Made by a program: the position numbers and the translations under genes. A stretch of 64,000 bases of DNA, taken from contig JADJNS010000031.1 in the NCBI GenBank assembly GCA_016714225.1, positions 60,079 to 124,078 on the forward strand, written 5' to 3'. This DNA comes from Archangiaceae bacterium. Lineage in GTDB: Bacteria; Myxococcota; Myxococcia; Myxococcales; Myxococcaceae. Below the pieces are notes generated by a model. The model was not told the DNA's origin. It worked only from the letters and a program-made list of their open reading frames with translations, and ran no database searches. Of the stretch, positions 7,891 to 15,600 are shown piece by piece; within the stretch, counting starts at the first letter, position 1; each line of letters starts with the position of its first letter.

Positions 7891-8679
7891 ATGGACGCCT
7901 CGGAGACGGCGCCATTCAGCCTGGGGCCCGAAGCTTCGAAATCGCGCGCCGCAGTGCTCTTGCTGCACGGCTTCACCGGCTCACCGTGGGAGGTTCGGCC
8001 GCTCGGAGAATCGCTCGCCGCGCGCGGCTACCACGTGCTCGCGCCGCGGCTGCCCGGGCACGGCAGCTCGCCCGAGGCGATGCTCTACGTCACCCACTTC
8101 GAGTGGGAGCGCGAGGCCGAGCGCGCGCTGCTCTCGCTGCACGACGTCGAGCGGGTGTACGTGGCCGGCCTGTCGATGGGCTCGCTGCTCGCGCTGCTGC
8201 TCGCGGCGCGCTTCCCCGCACGGGTGAGCGCGCTGGCGCTGATGGCCCCCGCGCTCAAGCTGCGCTCGCGCTCGGCGCGGGTGCTGCGGGCGCTGCAGCT
8301 GGTGAAGCGCCACCCGCTCGATTCGCTGTGGGTGCGCAAGCTGGCCAGCGACCTGGAAGACGAAGAGGTGAAGGCGACCGCGCCGCTGCTGCCCCGCTAC
8401 CCGGTGGCCCGGCTGCGCGACGTGTTCGCGCTGCAGCGGCTCGCGGCCCAGGCGCTGGGCCAGGTGCGCTGCCCGGCGCTGGTGCTGGTGGCCGAGCAGG
8501 ACCACGTCATCGACGTGCCGGCGGCGTGCGCGCTGCCGCTGCAGCTGGTGAGCGCGAAGCTGGTGCGGTTGCAGCGCGGCTTTCACCTCATGCCGCGCGA
8601 CGTCGATCGCGCGCGCGTGGCGACCGAGGTGGCGGGCTTCTTCGACGGGCTCGAGGCGGTGTCACCCGCATCACGGTGA
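7891..8679 (+). CDS. Alpha/beta hydrolase (carboxylesterase/monoacylglycerol lipase-like)
   Basis: A soluble alpha/beta-hydrolase of 262 residues that probably cleaves carboxylic esters. Seen: oxyanion-region LLLHGFTGSPWEVRPL, PGHGSSPE, the nucleophile elbow GLSMGS (catalytic Ser), VAEQDHVID (Asp) and RGFHLM (His), giving a complete Ser-Asp-His triad in the order of the Est30/monoacylglycerol-lipase group. The start is put at ATG 7891; a frame reaching 7852 would overlap the divergent DUF3467 gene. No signal peptide is visible. Substrate unknown. Confidence 0.87.
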   Translation: MDASETAPFSLGPEASKSRAAVLLLHGFTGSPWEVRPLGESLAARGYHVLAPRLPGHGSSPEAMLYVTHFEWEREAERALLSLHDVERVYVAGLSMGSLLALLLAARFPARVSALALMAPALKLRSRSARVLRALQLVKRHPLDSLWVRKLASDLEDEEVKATAPLLPRYPVARLRDVFALQRLAAQALGQVRCPALVLVAEQDHVIDVPAACALPLQLVSAKLVRLQRGFHLMPRDVDRARVATEVAGFFDGLEAVSPASR

Positions 8680-8700
8680 GCGAAACCAGCACCTCGACCG

Positions 8701-8754
8701 CCTGACGACCACGTCCCCTCGTCGGGCGTTCACGAGCTCAAGTGCCCGCGCCCG
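8701..8754. repeat. Dispersed intergenic repeat, copy A
   Basis: Lies in the 229-bp spacer between the hydrolase and the START-domain gene. It shares a run of about 52 bases with 56039-56089, starting CTGACG(A/G)CCACGTC and ending GTGCCCGCGCCCG, with only scattered mismatches and short gaps by eye. The partner copy forms a stronger hairpin than this one. Confidence 0.65.
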
Positions 8755-8908
8755 CGAACGCAGGGTACGACGAGCTCCACCTGACCGTTCTCGCCTCGCC
8801 TGTGACCTTTCTGCGCGGGGTGAGACCTTCTCGCGTTCGGCTTCGAGGCGGTTCGCCCCGGGCGTTTGCTCCACCCGCGCGCGCACCGCTATCGTCGGCG
8901 CTGCCGTG

Positions 8909-9505
8909 ATGCCGTATCGCTTCGTAGCCGCCCTCGCCGTCGCCGTCTCGCCGCTGCCGCTCGCCGCCGAGACTCCGTGGGTGCAAGACCGCAAGGTCGA
9001 CGCGCTCTCGGTCGAGTACCGCGAGGTGCACGGCTCGCCATTTCACGAGTACCGCATCACCACGCAGAGCGCGCTGCCGCTGGCTCGGCTGTGCGAGGCG
9101 GTGTGGGGGAAGAACGCAAAGGTCACCGGCGACTTCAAGAAGCGGGTGGTGATTCGCGAGACCGACACCGAGCGGTGGACCTACGAGCAGGTTCGCGTGC
9201 CGGTGGTGCAAGACCGCGACTGCCTGATGCACGTCACCCTGGTGGCGCCCGCCGAGACCGGCCGGTGCGAGGTGAAGTTCGAGACGGTCACCGACTCCCG
9301 GTACCCGCCCGACCCCTCGTTCGTGCGGGTGCCCGCGGTGCGCGGGTACTGGGTGCTCGAACCCGTGCAGTCAGGTCACGTGACGGTTACATACGTGGTG
9401 TACAGCGAGCCAGGCGGAGCGGTGCCAGCGCTCTTCGCCCGCGGCGGCCAGCGCGACGCTGCCGTCGGGTTCATGAAGACGATTCTGGCGAGGGCATCGC
9501 AGTGA
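8909..9505 (+). CDS. Secreted START-domain protein
   Basis: A 198-residue exported protein resembling the START/StAR-related lipid-binding fold. Seen: signal peptide (MPYRFVAALAVAVSPLPLAAE), then a conserved START-like core (EYREVHGSPFHEYRITTQS, TDTERWTYEQVRVPVVQDRDCLMHVTL, RVPAVRGYWVLEPVQSGHVTVTYVVYSEPGG). Such bacterial proteins bind hydrophobic ligands in a helix-grip cavity; the ligand here is unknown. ATG 8909 is preferred to the adjacent GTG 8906. The stop overlaps the start of the GH38-type gene (TGATG), so both are translated together. Confidence 0.82.
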   Translation: MPYRFVAALAVAVSPLPLAAETPWVQDRKVDALSVEYREVHGSPFHEYRITTQSALPLARLCEAVWGKNAKVTGDFKKRVVIRETDTERWTYEQVRVPVVQDRDCLMHVTLVAPAETGRCEVKFETVTDSRYPPDPSFVRVPAVRGYWVLEPVQSGHVTVTYVVYSEPGGAVPALFARGGQRDAAVGFMKTILARASQ

Positions 9506-11883
9506 TGAATGAGCCGCAGCTGCGCGCTGCGCTCGGCATACCCGCCGACGCAGCGCAGGTACTCTTGTTCGCCGAGTCGAGCCACTGGGACACCAACTGG
9601 CTCGAGACGTCGGAAGGGTACTTTCAGAAGCGGGTCGAGCCGATTCTCGACGCGGTGCTCGATGCGCTCGAAGCCGACGCGAGCCGGGTCTACTGCATCG
9701 AGAGCCTGTTCTTCTTGAAGCGCTACTGGGAGCGCCGGGAAGACCGCCGCGACGCCCTGCGGGCCCGCTTCGGCTCTCGCCAGCTGCGCCTGCTCGCCAC
9801 CTCGTTCACCACGCCCGACACGCTGCTCCCGCACTCCGAGAGCATCTTGCGGGACTTTCAGCTGGGTCACGCCTGGCTGAAAGAGGTGGGCCTGCCCGAC
9901 GCGCCGGGCACCGCCTACTTCCCCGACAACTTCGGTCACTCTCCGCACCTGCCGTCGCTGATGAACGCGGTGGGCGTGAACGCGGTGGGCCTCACCCGCA
10001 TCGACGGCATGTACTTCATCGGCGCCGACTGGGCGCGGCGCAAGACGTTTCCCCGCCCCGCCAGCACCGCCGAGCTGCTCGAGAAGGTGCACTGCACCCA
10101 CGACTTCGTGTGGCGCGACGACGGCGGCGCCGAAGTGCTCTGTCATTGGAACGCGCACACCTACTTCCTCGGCGACATGCTGGCCCACAAGGGCATCATT
10201 CGCTGGGCGGGCAAGACCTTCGCGCTGCCGTGGCGAACGCGCGGGCACATCGCCCGCCGCATCGACGGCTACGTGAAGCAGCTGCAGCCGTACTCGCGCA
10301 CGCCCTACCTGTTCTGCCCCATCGGCATGGACTTCAACGACCCCATCGACGCGCTGCCTGAGCTGCTCGAGCGCTACAACCGCGAGCGCTACCAGACCAC
10401 CGGCACCTGGGCGGTGCTGGCCGGTATGGACGACTACTTCGCGCTGGTGAACACCCAGCGCGAGAAGCTGCCGGTGCTCGAGGCCGACCCCAACCCGTAC
10501 TGGATGGGCTTTCTCGCCACCCGGCCCGAGGTGAAGCAGCGGCCCACCCGCATCGCCAAGACGCTGCTGCTCGCCGAGAAGCTGTCGGCCACCCGGGCCC
10601 ACGACGTGGCGCTGGAAAAGAGCATCAGCGACGCGTGGAGCACCCTGGTGCTCTCGAACCACCACGACTACATCCCCGGCACTTCGCCCGACCACATCTG
10701 GCACCAGGAGCAGAAGCCCTGGCTCGATGCCGCCGAGGCCGCGGCACACCAGGCGCTGAAGCTGGCGCGCGCCTCGCACCCGGTCTCTCGACCGGTGGCC
10801 GCTCTCGATGAGGGCGTGGTCGAGGTCGAGCCGTCGGGTCAGGCGCTCATCATCAAGACCCCGCACTACCGCGCGGTGATTTCACGGGCCGACGGCGGGT
10901 GCCTCACCTCGTTCGCCGGCTCGCAGGGCGAGCTGCTCGCCGGGCCGTCGTTCGACCTGGTCGCGTTTCACGACGACGGCGGGCTGTGGCGGCTGGGGCA
11001 CGAGTTCAGCGGCGGGCGCTTTCAGGAAATCGAGCGCGCCTCGAAGAAGCCGGTGCAGCTCGAGCTGCACACCGAGCCCTCACAGGTGCGGGTGGTGTTG
11101 ACCTCGGAGCTGGGCGGCGAGCGCTTCGTGCGCACGCTCATCTGCCGGGCTGAAGACCCCTTCATTCGGGTGCGCGTCGAGGGCGTGGCCCGGCCGCGCT
11201 ACACCGTCACCTGCCGGGTCGACACGGTGCTGTCTCCGCGCGAGCTCGAGATGGACACGGTGGGCGGCGTGATTCGACGCCCGCGCGAACGGCTGTACTC
11301 GCCGACCTTCTGGGCGGTGCCCTCGCGGCTGACGCTGCAAGACGGGCGCACGCTGCACGCGCTGTTCGAGTCTCCCACCGCGGCGTCGCTCTCGCCGAGC
11401 GGAGCGCTGGAGTGGATCGTGGCACGCAACGCGCCCAAGGAGCGCGCCTACGGGTGGCTGCCGGTGCTGGCGCACCCCATCGGCGGCACCAACGACGGCG
11501 AGCAGGTGCACGAGGCCGCGCTGATGGGCGCGGGCGACGTGGCGCTCGCCCGGCACCGCCTCGAGCTCTACTGGATGCCCGAGGGTCACCGCGACGCCTC
11601 GCACGCGGCGCACGAGCTGGTGCTGTGCGACTCGCCGGACGTGAAGGTGCATGCGGTGAAGCGCTCGCACGACGGCGAAGGCATGACGGTGCGGCTGTTC
11701 TGCGAGAACCCGCCGCACAGCCCGGTGCGGGTCTGGGTGAAGGACCACGCGGTGCGCTCGGCGGTGCAGTGCGACGCGCTCGAGCGCGAGATGAGAACGC
11801 TCGACGTCGAGCCCGAGGGCCGGGTGGTGGTGCCGGTGAAGTCGCGGCTGATGTCGCTGCGGTTGGACACCCGGGCCCACTGA
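9505..11883 (+). CDS. Glycoside hydrolase family 38-type protein (alpha-mannosidase-like)
   Basis: A 792-residue enzyme with the GH38 layout: catalytic (beta/alpha)7 barrel first, beta-sandwich domains after. Seen: the zinc-binding HWD at residues 27-29 (SSHWDTNWLET), the nucleophile segment FPDNFGHS with Asp141, and SNHHDYIPGTSPDHIWHQE matching the second metal/active-site region. No signal peptide, so action in the cytoplasm is likely. Family members remove alpha-mannosyl units from glycans or glycolipids; the real substrate is not evident. Translation is coupled to the START-domain gene, an unusual pairing that suggests a lipid-linked glycan. Length is somewhat short for the family. Confidence 0.87.
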   Translation: MNEPQLRAALGIPADAAQVLLFAESSHWDTNWLETSEGYFQKRVEPILDAVLDALEADASRVYCIESLFFLKRYWERREDRRDALRARFGSRQLRLLATSFTTPDTLLPHSESILRDFQLGHAWLKEVGLPDAPGTAYFPDNFGHSPHLPSLMNAVGVNAVGLTRIDGMYFIGADWARRKTFPRPASTAELLEKVHCTHDFVWRDDGGAEVLCHWNAHTYFLGDMLAHKGIIRWAGKTFALPWRTRGHIARRIDGYVKQLQPYSRTPYLFCPIGMDFNDPIDALPELLERYNRERYQTTGTWAVLAGMDDYFALVNTQREKLPVLEADPNPYWMGFLATRPEVKQRPTRIAKTLLLAEKLSATRAHDVALEKSISDAWSTLVLSNHHDYIPGTSPDHIWHQEQKPWLDAAEAAAHQALKLARASHPVSRPVAALDEGVVEVEPSGQALIIKTPHYRAVISRADGGCLTSFAGSQGELLAGPSFDLVAFHDDGGLWRLGHEFSGGRFQEIERASKKPVQLELHTEPSQVRVVLTSELGGERFVRTLICRAEDPFIRVRVEGVARPRYTVTCRVDTVLSPRELEMDTVGGVIRRPRERLYSPTFWAVPSRLTLQDGRTLHALFESPTAASLSPSGALEWIVARNAPKERAYGWLPVLAHPIGGTNDGEQVHEAALMGAGDVALARHRLELYWMPEGHRDASHAAHELVLCDSPDVKVHAVKRSHDGEGMTVRLFCENPPHSPVRVWVKDHAVRSAVQCDALEREMRTLDVEPEGRVVVPVKSRLMSLRLDTRAH

Positions 11884-11904
11884 AGAGGCCGCGGCGCGCG
11901 AGCT

Positions 11905-13110
11905 TCAGCTCTCGCTGGCCACGTGCCGCTGCTGCCGCGACAGCTTCGCGGCGGCGTCGAGGTCGTAGCTGCGGCCGCGCCAGTCGACCCGCGGGTCGAG
12001 CTTCGTCGACGCGCTCACCAGCCCACCGATGAGCGGCAGGGCCGCCGGCATCCAGAAGTGGCGGAGCTTGAGCTTCTGCCCGCTGAACTTCTCGTGCAGG
12101 TTGAGCTGGCTGTAGCTGAACAGCGCCAGCGCCGCGGCGGGGAAGATGGCCGCCCCCGCGTGGCCGAGCACCAGGGCCGCCACGGTGAGCGCGAGGGCGC
12201 CACCGGCGAACAGGCCGCGCAGCCAGTTGCCGCGCACGAACGAGGCGGGCAGGCCCGACTGGGAGCACGCGACCCACCGGCGGAAGAGCTTGAAGAAGTC
12301 CACCAGGGTCAGCTTGTCGGTGACGATGGGCAGCGGCCAGCGCACCATCACGTTGTGCAGCCCGGCCTCGCGAATGGCCTTGCCCAGATACATGTCGTCG
12401 ACCAGCTGGCCCTCGGCGCACTCGAGGCCGCCGATGGCCTTGATGGCGTGGCGGGTGAGCAGCATCAGCTCGCCCATGATGAAGGGCAGCTCACCTCGCG
12501 GGCCGGTGGCGGCGGCGACCGAGGGGCCGTACCAGGCGTTCACCAGCAGGGTGTAGCCGGCCTCGCCCGCGGTCATCGGCGCGCGGTGGGTGACCACCGG
12601 GGTGAAGGTGCAGCCGATCTTCTCGTCGGCGAGCAGCTCGTCGGCGAGCAGCCGCAGCAGGTAGGGCGTGGGCCGCGAGTCCGAGTCGTTGAAGGCGATC
12701 AGCTCTCCGCGGGCGTGCTGCAGGCCGCAAATCATCGCGTTGAGCTTGCCGGTGCGGCTGGGCGGCGGCGGCCCGGCGATCAGCACCTGCGCGTTGCGGC
12801 CGGCCGGAGACGTGCGCACCAGCTCGGAGACGATGGGCAGCGCGGGGTCGCCCACGTGGTCGAACACGAACAGGGTCTGCACCTCGCCCGGGTAGACCTG
12901 CTCGAGCAGCGCGAGGGTGTTCTCTTTGCAGCCGGGGTCGAGGCCCCGAATCGGCCGAATGACCGTGATGCTGGGGTAGCTCTCGCGCCGGCGCGGCGGA
13001 ACCGGAGGGCGAAAGACGGCGCGCGACAGGCGCGTGTGCTGCAGCCAGATGGCGACGAAGAGGGCCGCACCGAGAGCGGCGAAGATGATCGGGGGGAAGG
13101 CGGTGCCCAT
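11905..13110 (-). CDS. Family 21-type glycosyltransferase (ceramide glucosyltransferase-like)
   Basis: A 401-residue membrane-bound processive-type glycosyltransferase. Seen: an N-terminal helix, then the GT-A motifs in order, D1 in FVFDHVGD, D2xD as NDSDS, D3 in QLVDDMYLG and the (Q/R)xxRW-type motif FRRWVACSQ, followed by two or three C-terminal helices. This is the ceramide glucosyltransferase/HpnI architecture, which transfers sugars from nucleotide donors to membrane lipids such as ceramide or hopanoids. It converges on the GH38-type gene, 21 bp apart. Glycolipid synthesis next to a glycosidase and lipid-binding protein is a coherent theme, but the lipid is inferred. Confidence 0.88.
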   Translation of the reverse strand: MGTAFPPIIFAALGAALFVAIWLQHTRLSRAVFRPPVPPRRRESYPSITVIRPIRGLDPGCKENTLALLEQVYPGEVQTLFVFDHVGDPALPIVSELVRTSPAGRNAQVLIAGPPPPSRTGKLNAMICGLQHARGELIAFNDSDSRPTPYLLRLLADELLADEKIGCTFTPVVTHRAPMTAGEAGYTLLVNAWYGPSVAAATGPRGELPFIMGELMLLTRHAIKAIGGLECAEGQLVDDMYLGKAIREAGLHNVMVRWPLPIVTDKLTLVDFFKLFRRWVACSQSGLPASFVRGNWLRGLFAGGALALTVAALVLGHAGAAIFPAAALALFSYSQLNLHEKFSGQKLKLRHFWMPAALPLIGGLVSASTKLDPRVDWRGRSYDLDAAAKLSRQQRHVASES

Positions 13111-13229
13111 CGTGTCGGTTCACTAACTGACCCCGCCGGGGTGTGCCCGCGGGGTCACCGCTCGGTGATGGCCACCCCGCGCGCAGCCGCGGTTACCTTT
13201 TGGTCACGCCGAAGTAGGGTGCGGCGGTG

Positions 13230-13715
13230 ATGACCCGGCTTCGTGCACTGGTGCTGGCGGGCCTCCTGCTGCAGCGGCCCGCGTTCGCCGCCGACGCGCC
13301 GCCCGCGCAGCTGACCGAAGAGCCGGTGGCCGGCGAGAAGAAAGAGGCTCCGGTGACCGCTGCGCCGAAAGCAGAAGAGGTTCCCCAGCTCGAGCCCGAG
13401 CCGCCGCCGCTCGATATCGCCCCGGCGGCGGTGACCGAGCCCGCGCCGAAGCAGGCCACGCTCCTGCGCTCGGTGAGCTACCTGGTGCTCGGGGCGTCGG
13501 TCATCACCGCCGGCACCGGCATCTACTTCGGAGCCAACGCGGCCGGCGCGCGCTCGCAGCTGCGCATGGACGCAGCCGCCGGCACCTTCACGGCCCAGCA
13601 GCTCGACCAGCGCAACCAGGTGGCGGTGGGGCAAGACCGGCTGGCCAACGGCCTGTTCATCACCGCCGCGGCGGTGGGCCTGGTCGGCATCGTGCTGTTC
13701 ATTCTGGGCAGCTGA
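13230..13715 (+). CDS. Membrane protein with proline-rich periplasmic segment
   Basis: A 161-residue protein of unknown role. It has a signal peptide (MTRLRALVLAGLLLQRPAFAA), a Pro/Glu/Ala-rich linker to about residue 75, a hydrophobic helix (SYLVLGASVITAGTGIYFGANAAG), a short loop and a second helix ending the protein (LFITAAAVGLVGIVLFILGS). The pattern is common in Myxococcota envelope proteins and gives no functional clue. ATG 13230 is preferred to GTG 13227. It converges with the M23 peptidase gene, eight bases apart. Confidence 0.7.
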   Translation: MTRLRALVLAGLLLQRPAFAADAPPAQLTEEPVAGEKKEAPVTAAPKAEEVPQLEPEPPPLDIAPAAVTEPAPKQATLLRSVSYLVLGASVITAGTGIYFGANAAGARSQLRMDAAAGTFTAQQLDQRNQVAVGQDRLANGLFITAAAVGLVGIVLFILGS

Positions 13716-13723
13716 CGAAGCGC

Positions 13724-14893
13724 CTACTTCAGGTCGACGGTCGCGGGCGGGGCGTCGAGCGCGGCGGTGCGCTCTTCCACCATCTGGTGAAAGTCGTCGC
13801 GCAGCGGGGCGGGCACGCTGTCGGTGCGGGCGTAGCGCTGCCGCACCGGGTTCACGAACCTGCCGAAGCGCTTGAGGCTGAAGTGCAGGTGCGGCGCGGT
13901 GGTCTGCCCGGTGTTGCCCGACCAGCCGAGCACCTGCTTCTCGGCGACGGGCGCGTCGGCCCGCACGGTCTGGGCGATGCGCGAGAGGTGCAGGTAGCAG
14001 CTCTCGTAGCCCTCGTCGTGCGCCACGCAGACCATGTTGCCGCCGCCGCGGGTGTAGCCGGCGAACGTCACCAGGCCCGGGCCGACCGTCTTCACCGGAG
14101 TGCCGACCGGCATGGCGTAGTCGATGCCGTCGTGGAACTCGGACTCTTCGGTGATGGGGTGCTTGCGCCAGCCGAAGCGTGAGGTGAGCGGCGCCCAGCC
14201 CGCGGGGCTCTTCAAGAAGCGGCGCTGCGCCGAGCGGCCGTCTTTGAGGTACATGCCCGCCGCGCCGTCGGGAATCTGGTAGCGGAACACCTCGAGGCGC
14301 GTGCCGTTGGTCTTCTCGTAGCGCGCCGCGAGCACGTCGCCGTAGCGCACCCGCCGGCCGTGGCAGGTCAGCTCTTCGACCAGCAGCCGCGCCTTGTCGC
14401 CGGTGCGGGCCTCACGCAGCAGGTCGAGCTCCCAGCCGAACGCGTCGTTGAGCGCCATCGGCACGGCCGCCGACACGCCCTTCTCGATGGCTGCCTTCCA
14501 CAGGGTGCTGGCCACGTTGAAGTCGAAGCGCGAAATCTGGGTGTCGAACACCACCTGGCGGCGCGACGCCACGTAGCGCGGGCCGTCGTGCCACACCTGG
14601 TACTCGGTGGCGGTGTCGACCCGGTAGTCGACGTACTTCACCGTGCCGCCGTCGAACACCACCCGCAGCTGCTGGCCGGCGCGCAGCCGGCGCAGGTCGA
14701 CCACGTCGTGCAGCGCGTCGATGATGCGCTCGGTGGTCTCGGGCGGTACGCCCATCGCCCGCAGCACCGCGGTGCCGGTCTGGCCGCGCTCGAGCTTGCG
14801 GTTCAGCACCGTGGTGCCCGCGAAGGCGGTGCTCGCCCACAGCACGGCGGCGACAAGTGGGAGCTGGGCAGCGCGCGAGGCCACGAACCCCAC
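13724..14893 (-). CDS. M23 family peptidoglycan metallopeptidase
   Basis: A 389-residue exported endopeptidase-type protein. Signal peptide (MGFVASRAAQLPLVAAVLWASTAFAG), a long N-terminal region resembling the inhibitory/substrate-positioning part of MepM-like proteins (LRRLRAGQQLRVVFDGGTVKYVDYR is LysM/opacity-like), then the M23 LytM domain. Zinc ligands are visible: FHDGIDYAMP (His, Asp), and HLHF near the end, with PVGTPVKTVGPGLVTFAGYTRGGGNMVCVAH between. All ligands are intact, so it should cleave peptidoglycan cross-links, in the cell envelope. Divergent from the hexapeptide acyltransferase. Confidence 0.92.
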   Translation of the reverse strand: MGFVASRAAQLPLVAAVLWASTAFAGTTVLNRKLERGQTGTAVLRAMGVPPETTERIIDALHDVVDLRRLRAGQQLRVVFDGGTVKYVDYRVDTATEYQVWHDGPRYVASRRQVVFDTQISRFDFNVASTLWKAAIEKGVSAAVPMALNDAFGWELDLLREARTGDKARLLVEELTCHGRRVRYGDVLAARYEKTNGTRLEVFRYQIPDGAAGMYLKDGRSAQRRFLKSPAGWAPLTSRFGWRKHPITEESEFHDGIDYAMPVGTPVKTVGPGLVTFAGYTRGGGNMVCVAHDEGYESCYLHLSRIAQTVRADAPVAEKQVLGWSGNTGQTTAPHLHFSLKRFGRFVNPVRQRYARTDSVPAPLRDDFHQMVEERTAALDAPPATVDLK

Positions 14894-14958
14894 AGTCTCG
14901 CCGGGAGCCGGCGTGGATCACAACCCGAGGCACCGGGCGGTATTATCGGCGACCCCAA

Positions 14959-15600
14959 GTGAGCCCGCCCGTCGAGCCTTCAGACCCCAGTCACCGTGAA
15001 GCACACCTCAAGCGCCTGTCGTGGATGCCGTGGCTGTACCCGTCGCTGAAAGAGAAGCACCGGGTGTGGGCAGAGCCCTGGCAGGACGAGGTGCAGCGCG
15101 CCCTGATGGAGCACGAGACCGTGTTTCTCGAGGCGGGCTGCTTCATTTCACCCGACGCGGCCATCTTCGCCGAGCTGGGGCGGCCGGTGCGGCTGGGCCC
15201 GCGCTGCTCGGTGGCGGCGCTGGCGTTTCTGCACGGGCCGCTGACCCTCGGCGCGGGAGTGAGCGTGAACTCGCGCGCCAGCCTCGACGGCGGGGCGGCC
15301 GGCATCGTCATCGGTGAGGGCACCCGCATCGCCACCGGCGCCAGCGTCTACGCGTTCGACCATGGCCTCTCGCCCGAGCGCCCGGTGGCCGAGCAGCCGG
15401 TGACGTCGAAGGGCATCGTCATCGGCAAAGACGTGTGGATAGGGGCCCACGCCTGCGTCACCGACGGGGTGCGCATCGGAGACCACGCGGTGGTGGGCGC
15501 GGGGGCGGTGGTGACCGACGACGTGCCCGAGTGGGCCATCGTCGGGGGCGTGCCGGCGCGGGTGATTGGCGACCGGCGAGACCGGCCCCTCTCAGGGTGA
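14959..15600 (+). CDS. Hexapeptide-repeat acyltransferase
   Basis: A 213-residue left-handed beta-helix acyltransferase of the maltose O-acetyltransferase/WbbJ group. Seen: imperfect hexapeptide turns from about residue 75, the catalytic-type histidine in VYAFDHGLS, and the closing turns IGKDVWIGAHACVTDGVRIGDHAVVGAGAVVTDDVPEWAIVGGVPARVIG, which is diagnostic. It probably acetylates a sugar of a surface polysaccharide. Start is GTG 14959; the open frame reaches 14857 but would overlap the peptidase start region. Its last nine bases overlap the convergent hybrid kinase. Confidence 0.88.
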   Translation: MSPPVEPSDPSHREAHLKRLSWMPWLYPSLKEKHRVWAEPWQDEVQRALMEHETVFLEAGCFISPDAAIFAELGRPVRLGPRCSVAALAFLHGPLTLGAGVSVNSRASLDGGAAGIVIGEGTRIATGASVYAFDHGLSPERPVAEQPVTSKGIVIGKDVWIGAHACVTDGVRIGDHAVVGAGAVVTDDVPEWAIVGGVPARVIGDRRDRPLSG

